DNA from: Phyllobacterium sophorae
GTDB taxonomy: Bacteria > Pseudomonadota > Alphaproteobacteria > Rhizobiales > Rhizobiaceae
Length of the DNA: 64,000 bases
NCBI RefSeq assembly: GCF_003010965.1
Contig: NZ_PGGM01000006.1
Coordinates: 225,217 to 289,216 of the forward strand
Direction: 5' to 3'
Shown piece by piece: positions 18,651 through 28,051 of the stretch. Numbering within the stretch: the stretch's first letter is position 1; each line of letters begins with the position of its first letter. Made by a program: the position numbers and the translations under genes. Below the pieces are notes generated by a model. The model was not told the origin of the DNA, did not search any database, and was given only the letters and a program-made list of their open reading frames with translations.

Positions 18651-19187
18651 TCAAAGTGCCCTGTACATGAGCGTGGTAGAATCGAGATTGCCCTGAAACG
18701 GATCGCGGCAATATCCAGGAATGATGCCGGCCGTCTTGTAGCCCAGTGAGGCATAAAGCGGTTCGGCTTTGTCCCCGGTCCGCGTGTCCAGCGTGAGCAG
18801 GCTTCTTCCGCGTTCCCCTGCTTGCCGCTCGAGTTCGGCCATGAGCGCCTTCGCTAACCCCAGGCGCCGGAAATCAGGATGCACCAGCAATTTGCGCACT
18901 TCCGCCCGATGGGGCTGATTGGGCGGCGTGTCGTAATCAAGTTGGCCAGATCCCGCAATCCTTCCATCCCGGTGCACGACGAGCAGCAGCCGCACACCAC
19001 GCTGCACTGCCGGAAGCACATTATCGATCCAGAATGCCTCGCTTTCTTCTTGCGGGAACGGCAGCACAAATCCGATGCTGGCCCCGTCATGGACGCATGC
19101 ATGCAACAGCGCGCCAAGTTCGCGGACATTGTGGGCGACATCGTCGGCCCAGAAGATCGAAATGGTGGTTTGTGGGTCAGTCGACAT
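18651..19187 (-). CDS. GNAT N-acetyltransferase
   Basis: A 178-residue GNAT enzyme. The acetyl-CoA binding motif A is VRKLLVHPDFRRLGLAKALM (about 118-137), followed by the LTLDTRTGDKAEPLYASLGYK C-terminal block typical of small-molecule acetyltransferases. Substrate unknown. It lies six bases after the XRE-cupin regulator on the same strand, so the regulator very probably controls it. Confidence 0.85.
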   Translation of the reverse strand: MSTDPQTTISIFWADDVAHNVRELGALLHACVHDGASIGFVLPFPQEESEAFWIDNVLPAVQRGVRLLLVVHRDGRIAGSGQLDYDTPPNQPHRAEVRKLLVHPDFRRLGLAKALMAELERQAGERGRSLLTLDTRTGDKAEPLYASLGYKTAGIIPGYCRDPFQGNLDSTTLMYRAL

Positions 19188-19193
19188 GGTTCC

Positions 19194-19766
19194 TCACACG
19201 ATAAGGAGAATGTATTTGGCCGCGCAATGCTCGGGAGTTTCGAATGAACTGGCGTCAAAGAGTTGGTAGCGCAGGCAGTCGCCGGGCAGCAGCTCATGAG
19301 ATTGGTCGCCGATACTCACTCGCAACTGTCCCGCTGTCAGGATGAGATGGTGTTCGAGACCCTGCCGTGGCGGGTGCTCATAGGTGATGCGCGTACCGGG
19401 TTCGAGTTCGCATTCAAGGACTTCGCCAGCCAGTGATTGGGCGGGGGCCGACACGGAACGCCGGCGGAATCCGGTCTCCGGATCCGTCCATACGGGCTGG
19501 GTGTCGCGGCGGAGAAGCGGCGCAAAGCTGTCTTCAACCATGTGCATCAGCCGCGACATGGTCATGCCGTGGGTGGCGCACAATTTGCCAAGAACGCTCG
19601 CTGTCGGGCTCACCTCAGCGTTCTCGAGCCGGGAAAGGGTGGCGCGGCTCACATCGCTGCGCCTTGCAAGCTCGTCCAAAGCCCAGCCACGCTCAACACG
19701 CAACGCTCTGAGCCGCTGCGCGATCCGCTGGTCCATTCCGCCATCATCTGCGAGAAGATTTTCCAT
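19194..19766 (-). CDS. XRE-family regulator with C-terminal cupin domain
   Basis: About 190 residues. A helix-turn-helix (QRLRALRVERGWALDELARRSDVSRATLSRLEN, written here only to locate residues 15-47 by its ends QRLRALR and SRLEN) is joined to a cupin barrel (LEHHLILTAGQLRV and LLPGDCLRY, about 135-180). The cupin normally senses a small metabolite. Alternatives to ATG 19766 are a TTG at 19802, which coincides with a TTGACA box, and an ATG at 19736. It is co-oriented with the GNAT gene and likely represses both through the inverted repeat over its start. Confidence 0.85.
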   Translation of the reverse strand: MENLLADDGGMDQRIAQRLRALRVERGWALDELARRSDVSRATLSRLENAEVSPTASVLGKLCATHGMTMSRLMHMVEDSFAPLLRRDTQPVWTDPETGFRRRSVSAPAQSLAGEVLECELEPGTRITYEHPPRQGLEHHLILTAGQLRVSIGDQSHELLPGDCLRYQLFDASSFETPEHCAAKYILLIV

Positions 19767-19789
19767 ATGTGAGAAAATGTCTCGTATAT
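19765..19789. promoter_or_regulatory. Candidate autoregulatory operator of the XRE-cupin gene
   Basis: The imperfect inverted repeat ATATGTGAGA-aaatg-TCTCGTATAT has 8 of 10 arm positions paired and covers the chosen start codon. On the minus strand TTGACA lies just upstream at 19802-19797, so a repressor bound here would block the promoter. Such overlap is typical of autoregulated XRE genes. Confidence 0.45.
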
Positions 19790-19856
19790 GGGAATATGTC
19801 AAGGTCCGACAATGGCAGGATGCCGGTCGTCACCTTGCCCCAACCCACTAAGGCTT

Positions 19857-21818
19857 TTAGTGTTCGCTCGCGTGGGAGGCGTGGGCAGTTATGATGGCAT
19901 CCGCTTCCTTGCCGTACAACTCCTCGAAATGATCGAAGGCCTTGGAGTAAGTGCCGATGCCCTGCGTTGCGGAGCGCAGTGAACGCGCCAGTTCGTCCAG
20001 AACGCTGCCGGGAACGAGAGCCCGGAAAATATCCCATCCTTTGGCAGTTTCGTCCCGGTCGAAGCCGAGTACCTGACCTTTGAATGCCGAAACGATCGGC
20101 ACAAGATTGCCGGAATAGATGGATGGGATGTGGAACTCGACCCGGAATATCGGCTGCATCAGCACCGACGAGGATTGGGCGAGCGCATCACGGACCCCCA
20201 TTTTGCCCGCTGCCCGAAATGCGAATTCAGAACTGTCGACGGAATGATGCTGGCCGTCCGTCAGCGTGACGCCGACATCGATCACACGCAGCCCCAACGG
20301 GCCTCGTTCCATCGCTTCGCGCGCACCGGCCTCGACCGCAGGTATGAAGTTCCGCGGAACGGCACCGCCCTTGACTGTCTCGGCAAAGGTAAAGCCGTCG
20401 CCGCGCCCATTCGGATGAACGCTGAGTTTGACGTCAGCAAATTGGCCGGCGCCGCCAGTCTGCTTGCGATGCCGGTAGTGGACATCCGATGACTTCGCGA
20501 TTGTTTCCCGGTAGACCGGACTGGGTTGCCGGTCCGTCACCTCGACGTGGAAAACTTCGGACAATGTCTTGCAAACATCGCGCAGGTGCACAGGCCCTTG
20601 AGCACAGATCAATTGAGCGCCGGTCCCTTCTTCCTGCATGACCTTGAGGCCCCGATCCGTCTCGGCGAGCTTCGCCAGCGTTTCGGAAAGTTTGGTTTCA
20701 TCGCGCTCGCTGCTGGGCACCAATATCCTTTCAAGCATCGGCGTCGGGGGCGCAATCCAATCGGGCGCCGCCATGGTGGTTTCGGACGTGAGCAGGGATG
20801 GGACCGGCAAGTGGTCGGACTTGACGGTGGCGAATACATCGCCGGGTGAACCTACGCCCGCGGGTATCGGCTTGCCGTTTCCCGGGTCCTGTACCGGGCC
20901 CAGCCGGGCACCGCCCAAGAGCGCCCCCTGTTTCAACCCTTCGCCGAGGGCCCGGACCAATACTGTTTTGCCTACATTTTGGCGATGATAGGCGTGAAAG
21001 CTGACGGCCGCCAATGCACTTGCCCCAGCAGTGCCCGTGGCGGCGAGGCGGTTTCGAAGGGTCTCGACCGGAGGCGCTTCGTGGCGCAGGGCTTTCATCA
21101 ACCGCATGATGCCATTGCTATGACTTGCTGCCCCGACGAGAACCGGGATGATCTTGTTCTCTCTGAGAACCCGCGACGAGATCGCATAGATGGCATCGTT
21201 TGCCGGTTCGCGGTCTTCTATAAGTTCCTCCAGCAGCCAGTCGTCGAATTCGGAAAGATGCTCCAGGAGCGCCGCGCGGGCCTCATGTTCACGCTCGATG
21301 ACATCTTTGGGAATCTCGATCAGCGATGATGTCTGGCCTTCGCGGTAGCGCCAGGCGCGCTCGGAAATCAGGTCGCAGCTGCCAACAATCTTGTCACCCT
21401 CGCGGATGGGAATCTGCCGAAGCAGCAGCGTGTGGCTGGCGTAGTCCTGAAGAGCAGCGATGACGTCCCGAAGCCGGCCCCTCGGCTCATCCATGCGGTT
21501 GACGAAGAGGATGCATGGTGTCCCGGAGGCTTCGATGACCCGCAAATACGGCGCAGCGAGAACGGCCTCTTCCGGGGCAGGCGATACGCATAGGATACAG
21601 GCGTCGCTGGCAAGCAGTGCATGCTGCGCGTGTGCCAAGGCTTCGCCCGATCCTGGCGCATCCAACGCGCACCAGGTTTCGTTTCCGAATTCGAATTCCG
21701 TAAGGCCCAACCCATATGGTGAGACGGATTTTCGTGGTGGCCCTTCGAGCGAGCCAAGCTTTTCGACGAGTGTCGATTTTCCGGTTTGCGAAGGTCCGAG
21801 TACGGTAAAGCAGCGCAT
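19857..21818 (-). CDS. Divergent EF-G-like translational GTPase
   Basis: About 653 residues, clearly EF-G-shaped but divergent. The P-loop is GPSQTGKST in place of GHVDAGKT, the switch II equivalent is DAPGSGEA in place of DTPGHVD, and the G4 motif is NRMDE in place of NKMD. Domains III-V are recognisable by CKTLSEVFHVEV, QTGGAGQFADVKL, GFTFAETVKGGAVPRNFIPAV and the EF-G C-terminus. The shortened region after the P-loop suggests altered switch I. It is probably the second, non-essential EF-G of many alphaproteobacteria, role uncertain. A strong GGGAGGA site precedes ATG 21818. Confidence 0.85.
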   Translation of the reverse strand: MRCFTVLGPSQTGKSTLVEKLGSLEGPPRKSVSPYGLGLTEFEFGNETWCALDAPGSGEALAHAQHALLASDACILCVSPAPEEAVLAAPYLRVIEASGTPCILFVNRMDEPRGRLRDVIAALQDYASHTLLLRQIPIREGDKIVGSCDLISERAWRYREGQTSSLIEIPKDVIEREHEARAALLEHLSEFDDWLLEELIEDREPANDAIYAISSRVLRENKIIPVLVGAASHSNGIMRLMKALRHEAPPVETLRNRLAATGTAGASALAAVSFHAYHRQNVGKTVLVRALGEGLKQGALLGGARLGPVQDPGNGKPIPAGVGSPGDVFATVKSDHLPVPSLLTSETTMAAPDWIAPPTPMLERILVPSSERDETKLSETLAKLAETDRGLKVMQEEGTGAQLICAQGPVHLRDVCKTLSEVFHVEVTDRQPSPVYRETIAKSSDVHYRHRKQTGGAGQFADVKLSVHPNGRGDGFTFAETVKGGAVPRNFIPAVEAGAREAMERGPLGLRVIDVGVTLTDGQHHSVDSSEFAFRAAGKMGVRDALAQSSSVLMQPIFRVEFHIPSIYSGNLVPIVSAFKGQVLGFDRDETAKGWDIFRALVPGSVLDELARSLRSATQGIGTYSKAFDHFEELYGKEADAIITAHASHASEH

Positions 21819-22013
21819 GGCGTTCCTCCCTCTGCCACGAACACAAATCTCCAGTACCAACATGCCCTAGACCGGCGCGAAGCGCCAGAGATGGCTTATT
21901 TTTCTTCGGAAATTCACGACAACTGTTCGATCCGTTACTCCAGAGTGCGGTAATGCATCTGCGGTATAGCTGCGGTAAGATATCGATCGGAGTCTGTCGC
22001 ACTCCGGGGAAAG

Positions 22014-24236
22014 ATGGGCATGGAACGTCACCTGGCAGCCGTCCTGATCGCCGATGTCGTTGGTTATGGCCGCTTGAGCCAGATCGACGAGGAGGGCACG
22101 CGCGCCCGTTTTCAAAGCGATCTGAAGGAAGTCTTTGAACCGAAGATCGCCAGGCATCACGGCCGGCTGGTCAAGACCATGGGCGATGGCCTTTTGGTCG
22201 AGTTCCACAGCGTGGTCGATGCATTGCGCTGCGCGGTCGAGGTGCAGCAGCAGAAGGCGAAGCGGAATGCCGTTGCCCCGGCTGAACAGCGGCTCGACTT
22301 TCGCGTCGGCGTCAATCTCGGCGATATCATCGTCGAGGGTGAAGACATTCACGGCGACGGCGTCAACATCGCGGACCGGATACAGGCACTGGCGGAGCCT
22401 GGTGGAATTGCCATTTCCGGGACGACCTATGATCAGGTGAAATCGAAGCTGCCGGTTGGCTACATCTCGCTCGGCGAACAGAAGGTCAAGAGCATTACCG
22501 AGCCTGTCCGGGTATACCGTGTCGTGCTCGATCCGGCAGCAGCGGGCAAGACAATCGGCACGCGGAGTAACCTGCGCGCATGGCGTATTGCGGTTGCCGC
22601 CGCGGCGGCCGTCGCTTTTATCCTTGCCGGTGTGGCGCTCTGGTGGCAGCCATGGACTCTGATCTGGCCGCCGTCGCCAACCGAGCGGTTCGCCTATCCA
22701 CTGCCTGACAAGCCTTCGGTCGCGGTGCTTCCCTTCATCAATGTCAGCGGCGATACGAAGCAGGACCATCTGGCGGAAGGTCTGACCGACGATCTGATAA
22801 CCGAGCTGTCGAAGGTTTCCGGCCTGTTCGTGATCGCCCGGCATTCCGTGTTCGCGGTTCGCGATACGGCCGGCAAGATCCAGGATGTGGCTGCGGAACT
22901 CGGCGTCCACTATGTTCTCGAGGGCACGCTGCAGCGGGCCGATTCACGGCTTCGGATCAACGTCAAGCTGATCGACGCGCTCACGGGTCTCTCATTATGG
23001 GCCGAGCGATACGATCGCCAATATGTCGACCTCTTTGCGGTACAGGACGATGTTATCGGCAAGATAATTTCGGCCTTGGCGGTCAAGCTCAGCGAAGGAG
23101 AGCGCGACCAGCTGGCGCGGATACCGACGGACAACCTTGAGGCCTATGACTACTATATGAGAGCCGAGCAGGAGGGTTTCCTTTACAGCGACGTCGAGAC
23201 CTATCGCCGGACCCTGTCATTCTACCAGAAGGCAATCGATCTCGATCCGGGTTTTGCCAATGCGCATGCCGGGATTGCCCGCGTTGCCGTCGATGTTTGG
23301 CGCAACGATTACAACTATCTGTGGTCGGCTGCAGTGGCAAGGAAAATTGCCTATGACGCGGCGGGGCAAGCCTTGAAGCTGGACCCGAACAACGCGCGCG
23401 CGCACACCGTCCTGGCTTTGCTGCAGCTGGTAGACGGTCGCGAGACCGAGGCGAAGGAATCGGCGAACAGGGCAGTGGAAGCACAGCCGAACGATGCGGA
23501 AGCAGTTGGCAACTTGGCGTTGATCCTTGCTCAGACCGGCAGCAGGGCTCAAGCGGTTGCGGAAATGGAGAAAGCACTGCGGCTTGATCCCACGCCGGCG
23601 CCGGCCTTTCAGTTGCTGGCTGGCATCGTTTTCTATACGGCGCGCGACATTGACCAAGCCATCCCCCTGATGGAGGCCGCGCGCGACGCCCTGCCCAATG
23701 CCGAACCCGCGCGCGAATATCTTGCGGCGGCCTATGTCGACCGGGGCGAACGGACGCCTGCGGCGCGGGAAACGGAAAAATTACTGCAGCTGTTTCCGGA
23801 CAGCAATCTAACCTACTACAGCTACCTTTACGACTACTGGCGCGAAGACGATCTTCGCTATCATCTGACTGGCCTGCGGGAGGCAGGCATTCCCGAGTGG
23901 CCCTTCAGCTTTGCCGGAAAGGACGCAGATCAGATCGGCGGCGAGGATCTGCGCAATCTGGTCGATGGCAAGACGTGGGCCGGCAAGCACAAGAACGGTA
24001 CCGAGTTCATGCAGTATTTCGACAAGGCCGGAAACACAGCCTATCGCAGCTCCAACACCAACATCACCGGCGTCGTTGAGGTCAACGAAAACCGCCTGTG
24101 CGAAAAGTTCGTGGGATATTTCCAGGATCGTATGGTGTGCGGCTATGTTTACCGCAATACGTCGCCCGAGCAGCGTGACATGCAATACGTTCATGTCACG
24201 CCACAGGCATTGAAATACTTTTCACTGACAAATTGA
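22014..24236 (+). CDS. Class III adenylate cyclase with TolB-like and TPR domains
   Basis: About 740 residues. The N-terminal cyclase domain (about 1-165) has IADVVGYGRL with the first metal Asp, VKTMGDGLLVEF with the second and a purine-selecting Lys, and DGVNIADRIQ with the transition-state Asn/Arg pair. A membrane span lies near 188-208. Then comes a FlgO/TolB-like domain (KPSVAVLPFINVSG, ELGVHYVLEGTLQ, WAERYDRQYVDLF) and five or so TPR-like helices (about 390-590). The C-terminal 130 residues are unassigned. This architecture is common in Rhizobiales. The cyclase faces the cytoplasm and the repeats probably the periplasm. A second ATG two codons in is possible. Confidence 0.88.
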   Translation: MGMERHLAAVLIADVVGYGRLSQIDEEGTRARFQSDLKEVFEPKIARHHGRLVKTMGDGLLVEFHSVVDALRCAVEVQQQKAKRNAVAPAEQRLDFRVGVNLGDIIVEGEDIHGDGVNIADRIQALAEPGGIAISGTTYDQVKSKLPVGYISLGEQKVKSITEPVRVYRVVLDPAAAGKTIGTRSNLRAWRIAVAAAAAVAFILAGVALWWQPWTLIWPPSPTERFAYPLPDKPSVAVLPFINVSGDTKQDHLAEGLTDDLITELSKVSGLFVIARHSVFAVRDTAGKIQDVAAELGVHYVLEGTLQRADSRLRINVKLIDALTGLSLWAERYDRQYVDLFAVQDDVIGKIISALAVKLSEGERDQLARIPTDNLEAYDYYMRAEQEGFLYSDVETYRRTLSFYQKAIDLDPGFANAHAGIARVAVDVWRNDYNYLWSAAVARKIAYDAAGQALKLDPNNARAHTVLALLQLVDGRETEAKESANRAVEAQPNDAEAVGNLALILAQTGSRAQAVAEMEKALRLDPTPAPAFQLLAGIVFYTARDIDQAIPLMEAARDALPNAEPAREYLAAAYVDRGERTPAARETEKLLQLFPDSNLTYYSYLYDYWREDDLRYHLTGLREAGIPEWPFSFAGKDADQIGGEDLRNLVDGKTWAGKHKNGTEFMQYFDKAGNTAYRSSNTNITGVVEVNENRLCEKFVGYFQDRMVCGYVYRNTSPEQRDMQYVHVTPQALKYFSLTN

Positions 24237-24252
24237 CAGGCGTGTCTAAACG

Positions 24253-24777
24253 TCAGTTGGCGGAAGGTGCCTGCCAGTTCTTTTGCACTTTCTCCGTAAC
24301 CAGCGTGCGTTCGACATCGGACCAATGCTTTTGCGAGTCGGTGAGCTTGGTCGGGTTCTTCTCGAAGCCATCGGCCGCCCCCGGATCGTAACTTATGTAG
24401 AGCTTGCCTTCGATGATGCGCCAGGCTTTGGGGTCAACATTGGTGGTAACCGTGCCGAACGAGACACCATCAGCGCAGTATCCGCCGTATTGCGGGGCGT
24501 ACTTGGCCGGATCAGCAGCAAAAAGGTCGCGATTTTCCGCGCTGGCGAAATGCCAGGTCGCGCCCAGCCACTGGTGTGAATATTTGGCAGATCCCTGCAT
24601 GGCCTGGTGCTGGGTGAAATAGGCGACCGGGTCGTATCCCTTGATCGCAACATTACCGAAATAGCCGGTATTGACGAATTCTTCGGCTATAGCGGGCTGA
24701 ACGAGCGAGAGTGCAAACGCGGCGGCACCAACTGCCACGCCCAATCGAAACCCGCGTTTCATAGTAGAATCAGACAT
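24253..24777 (-). CDS. Exported YHS-domain protein
   Basis: A 174-residue protein with a signal peptide ending near QPAIA-EEF. The YHS-like core reads VAIKGYDPVAYFTQHQAM (about 43-60), WHFASAENRDLFAADPAKYAPQYGGYCA and ends with KAWRIIEGKLYI. YHS domains may bind metal or heme-type ligands; the conserved Cys in GGYCA fits. It follows the ankyrin gene by 33 bp on the same strand and both proteins are exported, suggesting a small periplasmic module. Specific function unknown. Confidence 0.85.
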   Translation of the reverse strand: MSDSTMKRGFRLGVAVGAAAFALSLVQPAIAEEFVNTGYFGNVAIKGYDPVAYFTQHQAMQGSAKYSHQWLGATWHFASAENRDLFAADPAKYAPQYGGYCADGVSFGTVTTNVDPKAWRIIEGKLYISYDPGAADGFEKNPTKLTDSQKHWSDVERTLVTEKVQKNWQAPSAN

Positions 24778-24810
24778 TGTGTTTTCTCCGTTTCCTCCTG
24801 CAGCGAAACG

Positions 24811-25401
24811 TCATTTTCGCTTCGTGCATTCGGTATAAAGCCACTGGCCGACAAGATCGGCCGGCTGACAGACCGCGCCCGCTTTCATCAGCAGGCCCGC
24901 TGCATCCCAATGTTCACGCCATCCCGCTTGCGTTAGCGGCGAATAGCCGTTCCTTTCCTTTGCTTCGATGTCGGCCTTATTGGCCAGCAGGAAAGCAACT
25001 ACATCCGCATGTCCCTCTTCGGCGGCCGCATGCAGCGGTGACATGTGGTAGAAGTTCTTGGCGTCGTTGACTGCAGCTCCTTTGATGACAAGCAATTCCA
25101 CGACATCGAGATTTCCGCCGTATGCCGCCGCGTGCAGCGCCGTCAGACCGCCCTTGTTGCGAATCTCGATGTCGGCCCCGCGTTCGAGCAGTAGGGCCAC
25201 GACATCGGCATGCCCGGCCAGCGATGCAATCAGCAGCGCTGGCTCACCCGCATTGTCGGGCTCGACAACGTTGGCGCCTTGGTCCAGCGCCTGTTTCACG
25301 CGCCCGACATCTCCGTCTTTCGCCGCGTCATGCAAAGGCCCCGCCAGTGCGGCCGAGATCCCGAGCACGATGCCAGCAATTACAATGCAAAGAAACTTCA
25401 C
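24811..25401 (-). CDS. Exported ankyrin-repeat protein
   Basis: A 196-residue protein with a signal peptide (cleavage near ALAGPL). Four to five ankyrin repeats follow, each with the GxTxLHxAAxxGH pattern: GEPALLIASLAGHADVVALL, GLTALHAAAYGGNLDVVELL, MSPLHAAAEEGHADVVAFLL and a last NGYSPLTQAGWREHWDAAGLL. The C-terminus has a pair of Cys. It is likely a periplasmic protein-binding scaffold working with the downstream YHS protein. Confidence 0.87.
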   Translation of the reverse strand: MKFLCIVIAGIVLGISAALAGPLHDAAKDGDVGRVKQALDQGANVVEPDNAGEPALLIASLAGHADVVALLLERGADIEIRNKGGLTALHAAAYGGNLDVVELLVIKGAAVNDAKNFYHMSPLHAAAEEGHADVVAFLLANKADIEAKERNGYSPLTQAGWREHWDAAGLLMKAGAVCQPADLVGQWLYTECTKRK

Positions 25402-25563
25402 TGCACGTCCCTCCGCTCTATCTCGGTTTCTCTTGAGCGGAATTGAAGGAAATTATCACGTACACATTCCACGAACAAGGATTAGGCATTTAACTCATCC
25501 CTTAAGCGGCGCTTCGGGAGCCCGGCGAAGGCCTGCTGTTTCGACGCGATCTCCGGGCCCGGA

Positions 25564-26025
25564 TTACCTCGAGTGCGAGGTCCTGATCGTCCTCAAGCGT
25601 GCCACATTACCCGTATGGCCGAAATCCACGTCGTGCCAACCCGGGGCGGAGCTATCGGTTCTGGAGCATGCCCGGGCAATCTCGGGATGCCGCTTGACCC
25701 ACCTTTTCAGAGCGCTCCAGGCGGGACTTTCTGCGAACGATAATTTCCGCAGCCGGCCCGCAATCGGTATGCCAAACTCTCGCGCAAGGACTTCCACGTC
25801 CTCGTCGCTGAATAGTGGCAGGACGATGAGTGGATGGTCATGCTTGCAGATGGCATACCAGCGCCTGCCAGCACTTCTTGAAATGACCAGCGCGCTTCCG
25901 AGTGGGGCGCCTTGACCAAATGTTCGATTCTCCAGCATTTTCAGATATGGACCGTCGGCATAAACGGTCCCCGTAAAAAGGCGGCCGCAGATCTCAACCC
26001 GATAGAATTCATGTCTGTCCGGCAT
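25564..26025 (-). CDS. Hypothetical protein
   Basis: A 153-residue protein. AAAGGAGAA at ideal spacing before ATG 26025 supports that it is translated. The N-terminal half looks like mixed beta (FYRVEICGRLFTGTVYADG, LVISRSAGRRWYAICKHDH) and the second half is helical and basic. It has no signal peptide or membrane span. I recognise no family. A weak resemblance to a PilZ-like or cupin-like barrel cannot be supported. Confidence 0.55.
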   Translation of the reverse strand: MPDRHEFYRVEICGRLFTGTVYADGPYLKMLENRTFGQGAPLGSALVISRSAGRRWYAICKHDHPLIVLPLFSDEDVEVLAREFGIPIAGRLRKLSFAESPAWSALKRWVKRHPEIARACSRTDSSAPGWHDVDFGHTGNVARLRTIRTSHSR

Positions 26026-26424
26026 CCGGTTCTCCTTTGAAGAGGATTTGACGCAGGTACAACGTTAGCTACTCGGCAAATCATACATGGCTGCAAGCGC
26101 GGATATTGATGAGTATCCGGATTCGGCGCATCACCCTCCGGGGTGATCCCTTTGGGTTAAGCGATGTCCGGAAGAGGCGTCCTTGCACGGCCATCGGCAA
26201 TATGAAGGGCCATTCTCAACCACCAAATTGACTGGTGCAAGCAGCGCTCCACTTTATTGCGTTGTGAGCTGTATAATACAGCGGCAAGAGTCGGTCCCAT
26301 GTGCGCGGCAACCGGCTCACTGCAGCGAAATCGGAGCGGTATGATGGGTATTTTTGTCGAGAAGCTGATTGGACTGGCCGGGAGGCAATCCGGGCGTGCC
26401 AAGTGCGATGTTCCAGCGGGGACC
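26026..26424. other. Gene-poor interval
   Basis: About 400 bp without a convincing gene. An upstream open extension of the pentapeptide-repeat frame begins near 26257, but it is Cys/Arg-rich and lacks coding character. A TTGCGTTGTGAGCTGTATAATACAGC segment (written only to mark 26257-26282) contains a TATAAT-like box at 26273-26278 that could drive the downstream gene. Confidence 0.4.
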
Positions 26425-27141
26425 ATGAATGATCTGGCATTGCGCAAGCAATCGCCCGCCATCGCCATCGCCATAGCCTTGTTTTGTATCCTGGCTATTC
26501 CGGGCCGGCCGGCTGTCGCTGCCGAGTGCAATACGTCGCCTTCGCCCGGATTGGATTGGGGCGATTGCAACAAGCGAAACCTGATCATACCCGGTAGTGA
26601 GCTTGAGGGCGCCAATCTGTTCAGCACCGATTTTACCCTGACTGACCTTAGCGGCGCCAATTTGAAGTCAGCGAATTTGGAAAAGGCGACACTGGTACGC
26701 TCGTTGCTCGCAGGGGCCAAGGCGGAGAAGGCCAACTTCGCCAGAATTGAAGCCTACCGCTGCAGTTTCGCCAATGCTTCGGCCGATGGCGCTACCTTCG
26801 CCGCCGCGGAACTGCAGCGCGCCAATTTCAGCGGGGCACAGCTCACCGGAGTCAGCTTCGAGAAGGCGGAACTTGGACGCGCCGATTTCAGCAAGGCAGT
26901 GTTGACGGGTGCCCGTTTTTCGCTCGCCAACCTTTCACGGGCTAACCTGAGTAACGCGATTTTTGAGGGCCCGATCGTATTTGATCGCGCGTTCATGTTC
27001 CTGACCCGGATAGAGGGGATGGACCTGACGGCTGCGCAGGGCCTCGAGCAGCAGCAGGTCGATCTTGCTTGCGGAAATACCGCCACCAAGCTGCCAGCAG
27101 GTCTGAAGACTCCGGCCAGTTGGCCCTGTGCATCTGAATGA
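26425..27141 (+). CDS. Exported pentapeptide-repeat protein
   Basis: A 238-residue protein. The signal peptide covers residues 1-33 (AIAIALFCILAIP, cleavage near AVAA-ECN). About 25 tandem A(N/D)LxX pentapeptides follow (GANLFSTDF, GANLKSANLEKATL, RANFSGAQLTG, RANLSNAIFEG) that would fold as a right-handed quadrilateral beta-helix. The tail carries Cys residues that may pair with the CNTSPSPGLDWGDC motif near the mature N-terminus. ATG 26425 has GCGGGG upstream. Periplasmic role unknown. Confidence 0.85.
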   Translation: MNDLALRKQSPAIAIAIALFCILAIPGRPAVAAECNTSPSPGLDWGDCNKRNLIIPGSELEGANLFSTDFTLTDLSGANLKSANLEKATLVRSLLAGAKAEKANFARIEAYRCSFANASADGATFAAAELQRANFSGAQLTGVSFEKAELGRADFSKAVLTGARFSLANLSRANLSNAIFEGPIVFDRAFMFLTRIEGMDLTAAQGLEQQQVDLACGNTATKLPAGLKTPASWPCASE

Positions 27142-27176
27142 CATCGCTCTGGAGCAAGTTTTGGACAAGGCCTGCT

Positions 27177-27749
27177 CTAGGTGCGCCGGACCTGCCAGGC
27201 GAGCTGTGTCAGTGCCGCGCCGACGCTGATCAGTTGAATCCCAAGCAGCAGCCCGACGAGCCAAAGCGCCGTGACCGGGAGACTGGCCCAGAGAACCAGC
27301 GAGAGCAGAATCCCGACCAGTCCGCTGGCAAGCACCCATCCCCAGTTGGGAAATGGCCGGATCGTTAGCGAGAAGACGATCTTCGAGATACCCTCGATCA
27401 TGAAGAACACGATCAGGAGAAGCGTGACCGTCAGCAGGCCCTGTGCCGGATCCCGCAAGAAGAGGAAGCCGATGAGCAGGGCAAGGATGACGGAGACGAG
27501 CTGCAGCCAGAAATGCGGCACGTGTCGCGCGCCAAGCAGGCCGATGCCCTGCGCAAGGCCGCTGATGATCAACAGCCATCCCAGAAGGATGATGACTGCG
27601 ACCGATGAGATCACGGGATAGATGATCGCCAGGATACCGGCGGCGACCAGTACGATACCTTGGATGAGATACCATAACGAGTATCGCTTGACCGTTTCCC
27701 GCATTGCCTCACGGAAGACTTCCGCAGCGGCGTCCAATGACATTGCCAT
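27177..27749 (-). CDS. HdeD-family membrane protein
   Basis: About 190 residues with six hydrophobic spans arranged as three pairs, including LIQGIVLVAAGILAIIYPVIS, GWLLIISGLAQGIG and LGIQLISVGAAL, the DUF308/HdeD pattern. HdeD contributes to acid resistance in enterobacteria; in alphaproteobacteria the role is unproven. AAGGGAGAAGG lies before ATG 27749. A longer frame to 27827 would add a Cys-rich, non-membrane leader and is unlikely. Confidence 0.85.
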   Translation of the reverse strand: MAMSLDAAAEVFREAMRETVKRYSLWYLIQGIVLVAAGILAIIYPVISSVAVIILLGWLLIISGLAQGIGLLGARHVPHFWLQLVSVILALLIGFLFLRDPAQGLLTVTLLLIVFFMIEGISKIVFSLTIRPFPNWGWVLASGLVGILLSLVLWASLPVTALWLVGLLLGIQLISVGAALTQLAWQVRRT

Positions 27750-28051
27750 GAACCTTCTCCCTTTTGATACTGCTGGGGTAACGCAGCACGGCGCACGCAT
27801 CGCCACGCTCCGGAACTCGTCCGGCAATCATGATTCTTGATGGTCGCAACGTGCAAGTACGTAACGGTAACAGGTCCTGACCTCCTTGGGCTTTGGAGAC
27901 TCCTCCTGACGTTGGTGATTGCATAGTATACCAGAACAATGCAGCATACCGCTCCCTTGGCATGTGGGGGCAAGCCAATGGAGCCGGACGATTTCTCCCG
28001 GGATTGGCACTTGTTGCCGTAAGGCCTCACGAGAGGGCTGATACAGCAGTC
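27750..28051. other. Divergent intergenic region between hdeD-like and CHASE2 cyclase genes
   Basis: About 300 bp. The cyclase frame is open from 27893 but the extension lacks features of the family. The segment TGGTGATTGCATAGTATACC (27912-27931) includes a TATACC/TAGTAT box that might be part of a promoter. No palindrome or RNA structure stands out. Confidence 0.35.

Noticed and set aside
21867..22910. 347-codon minus-strand open frame over the TolB/TPR cyclase start
   Set aside because: Antisense to the catalytic domain; composition mirrors the complementary strand.
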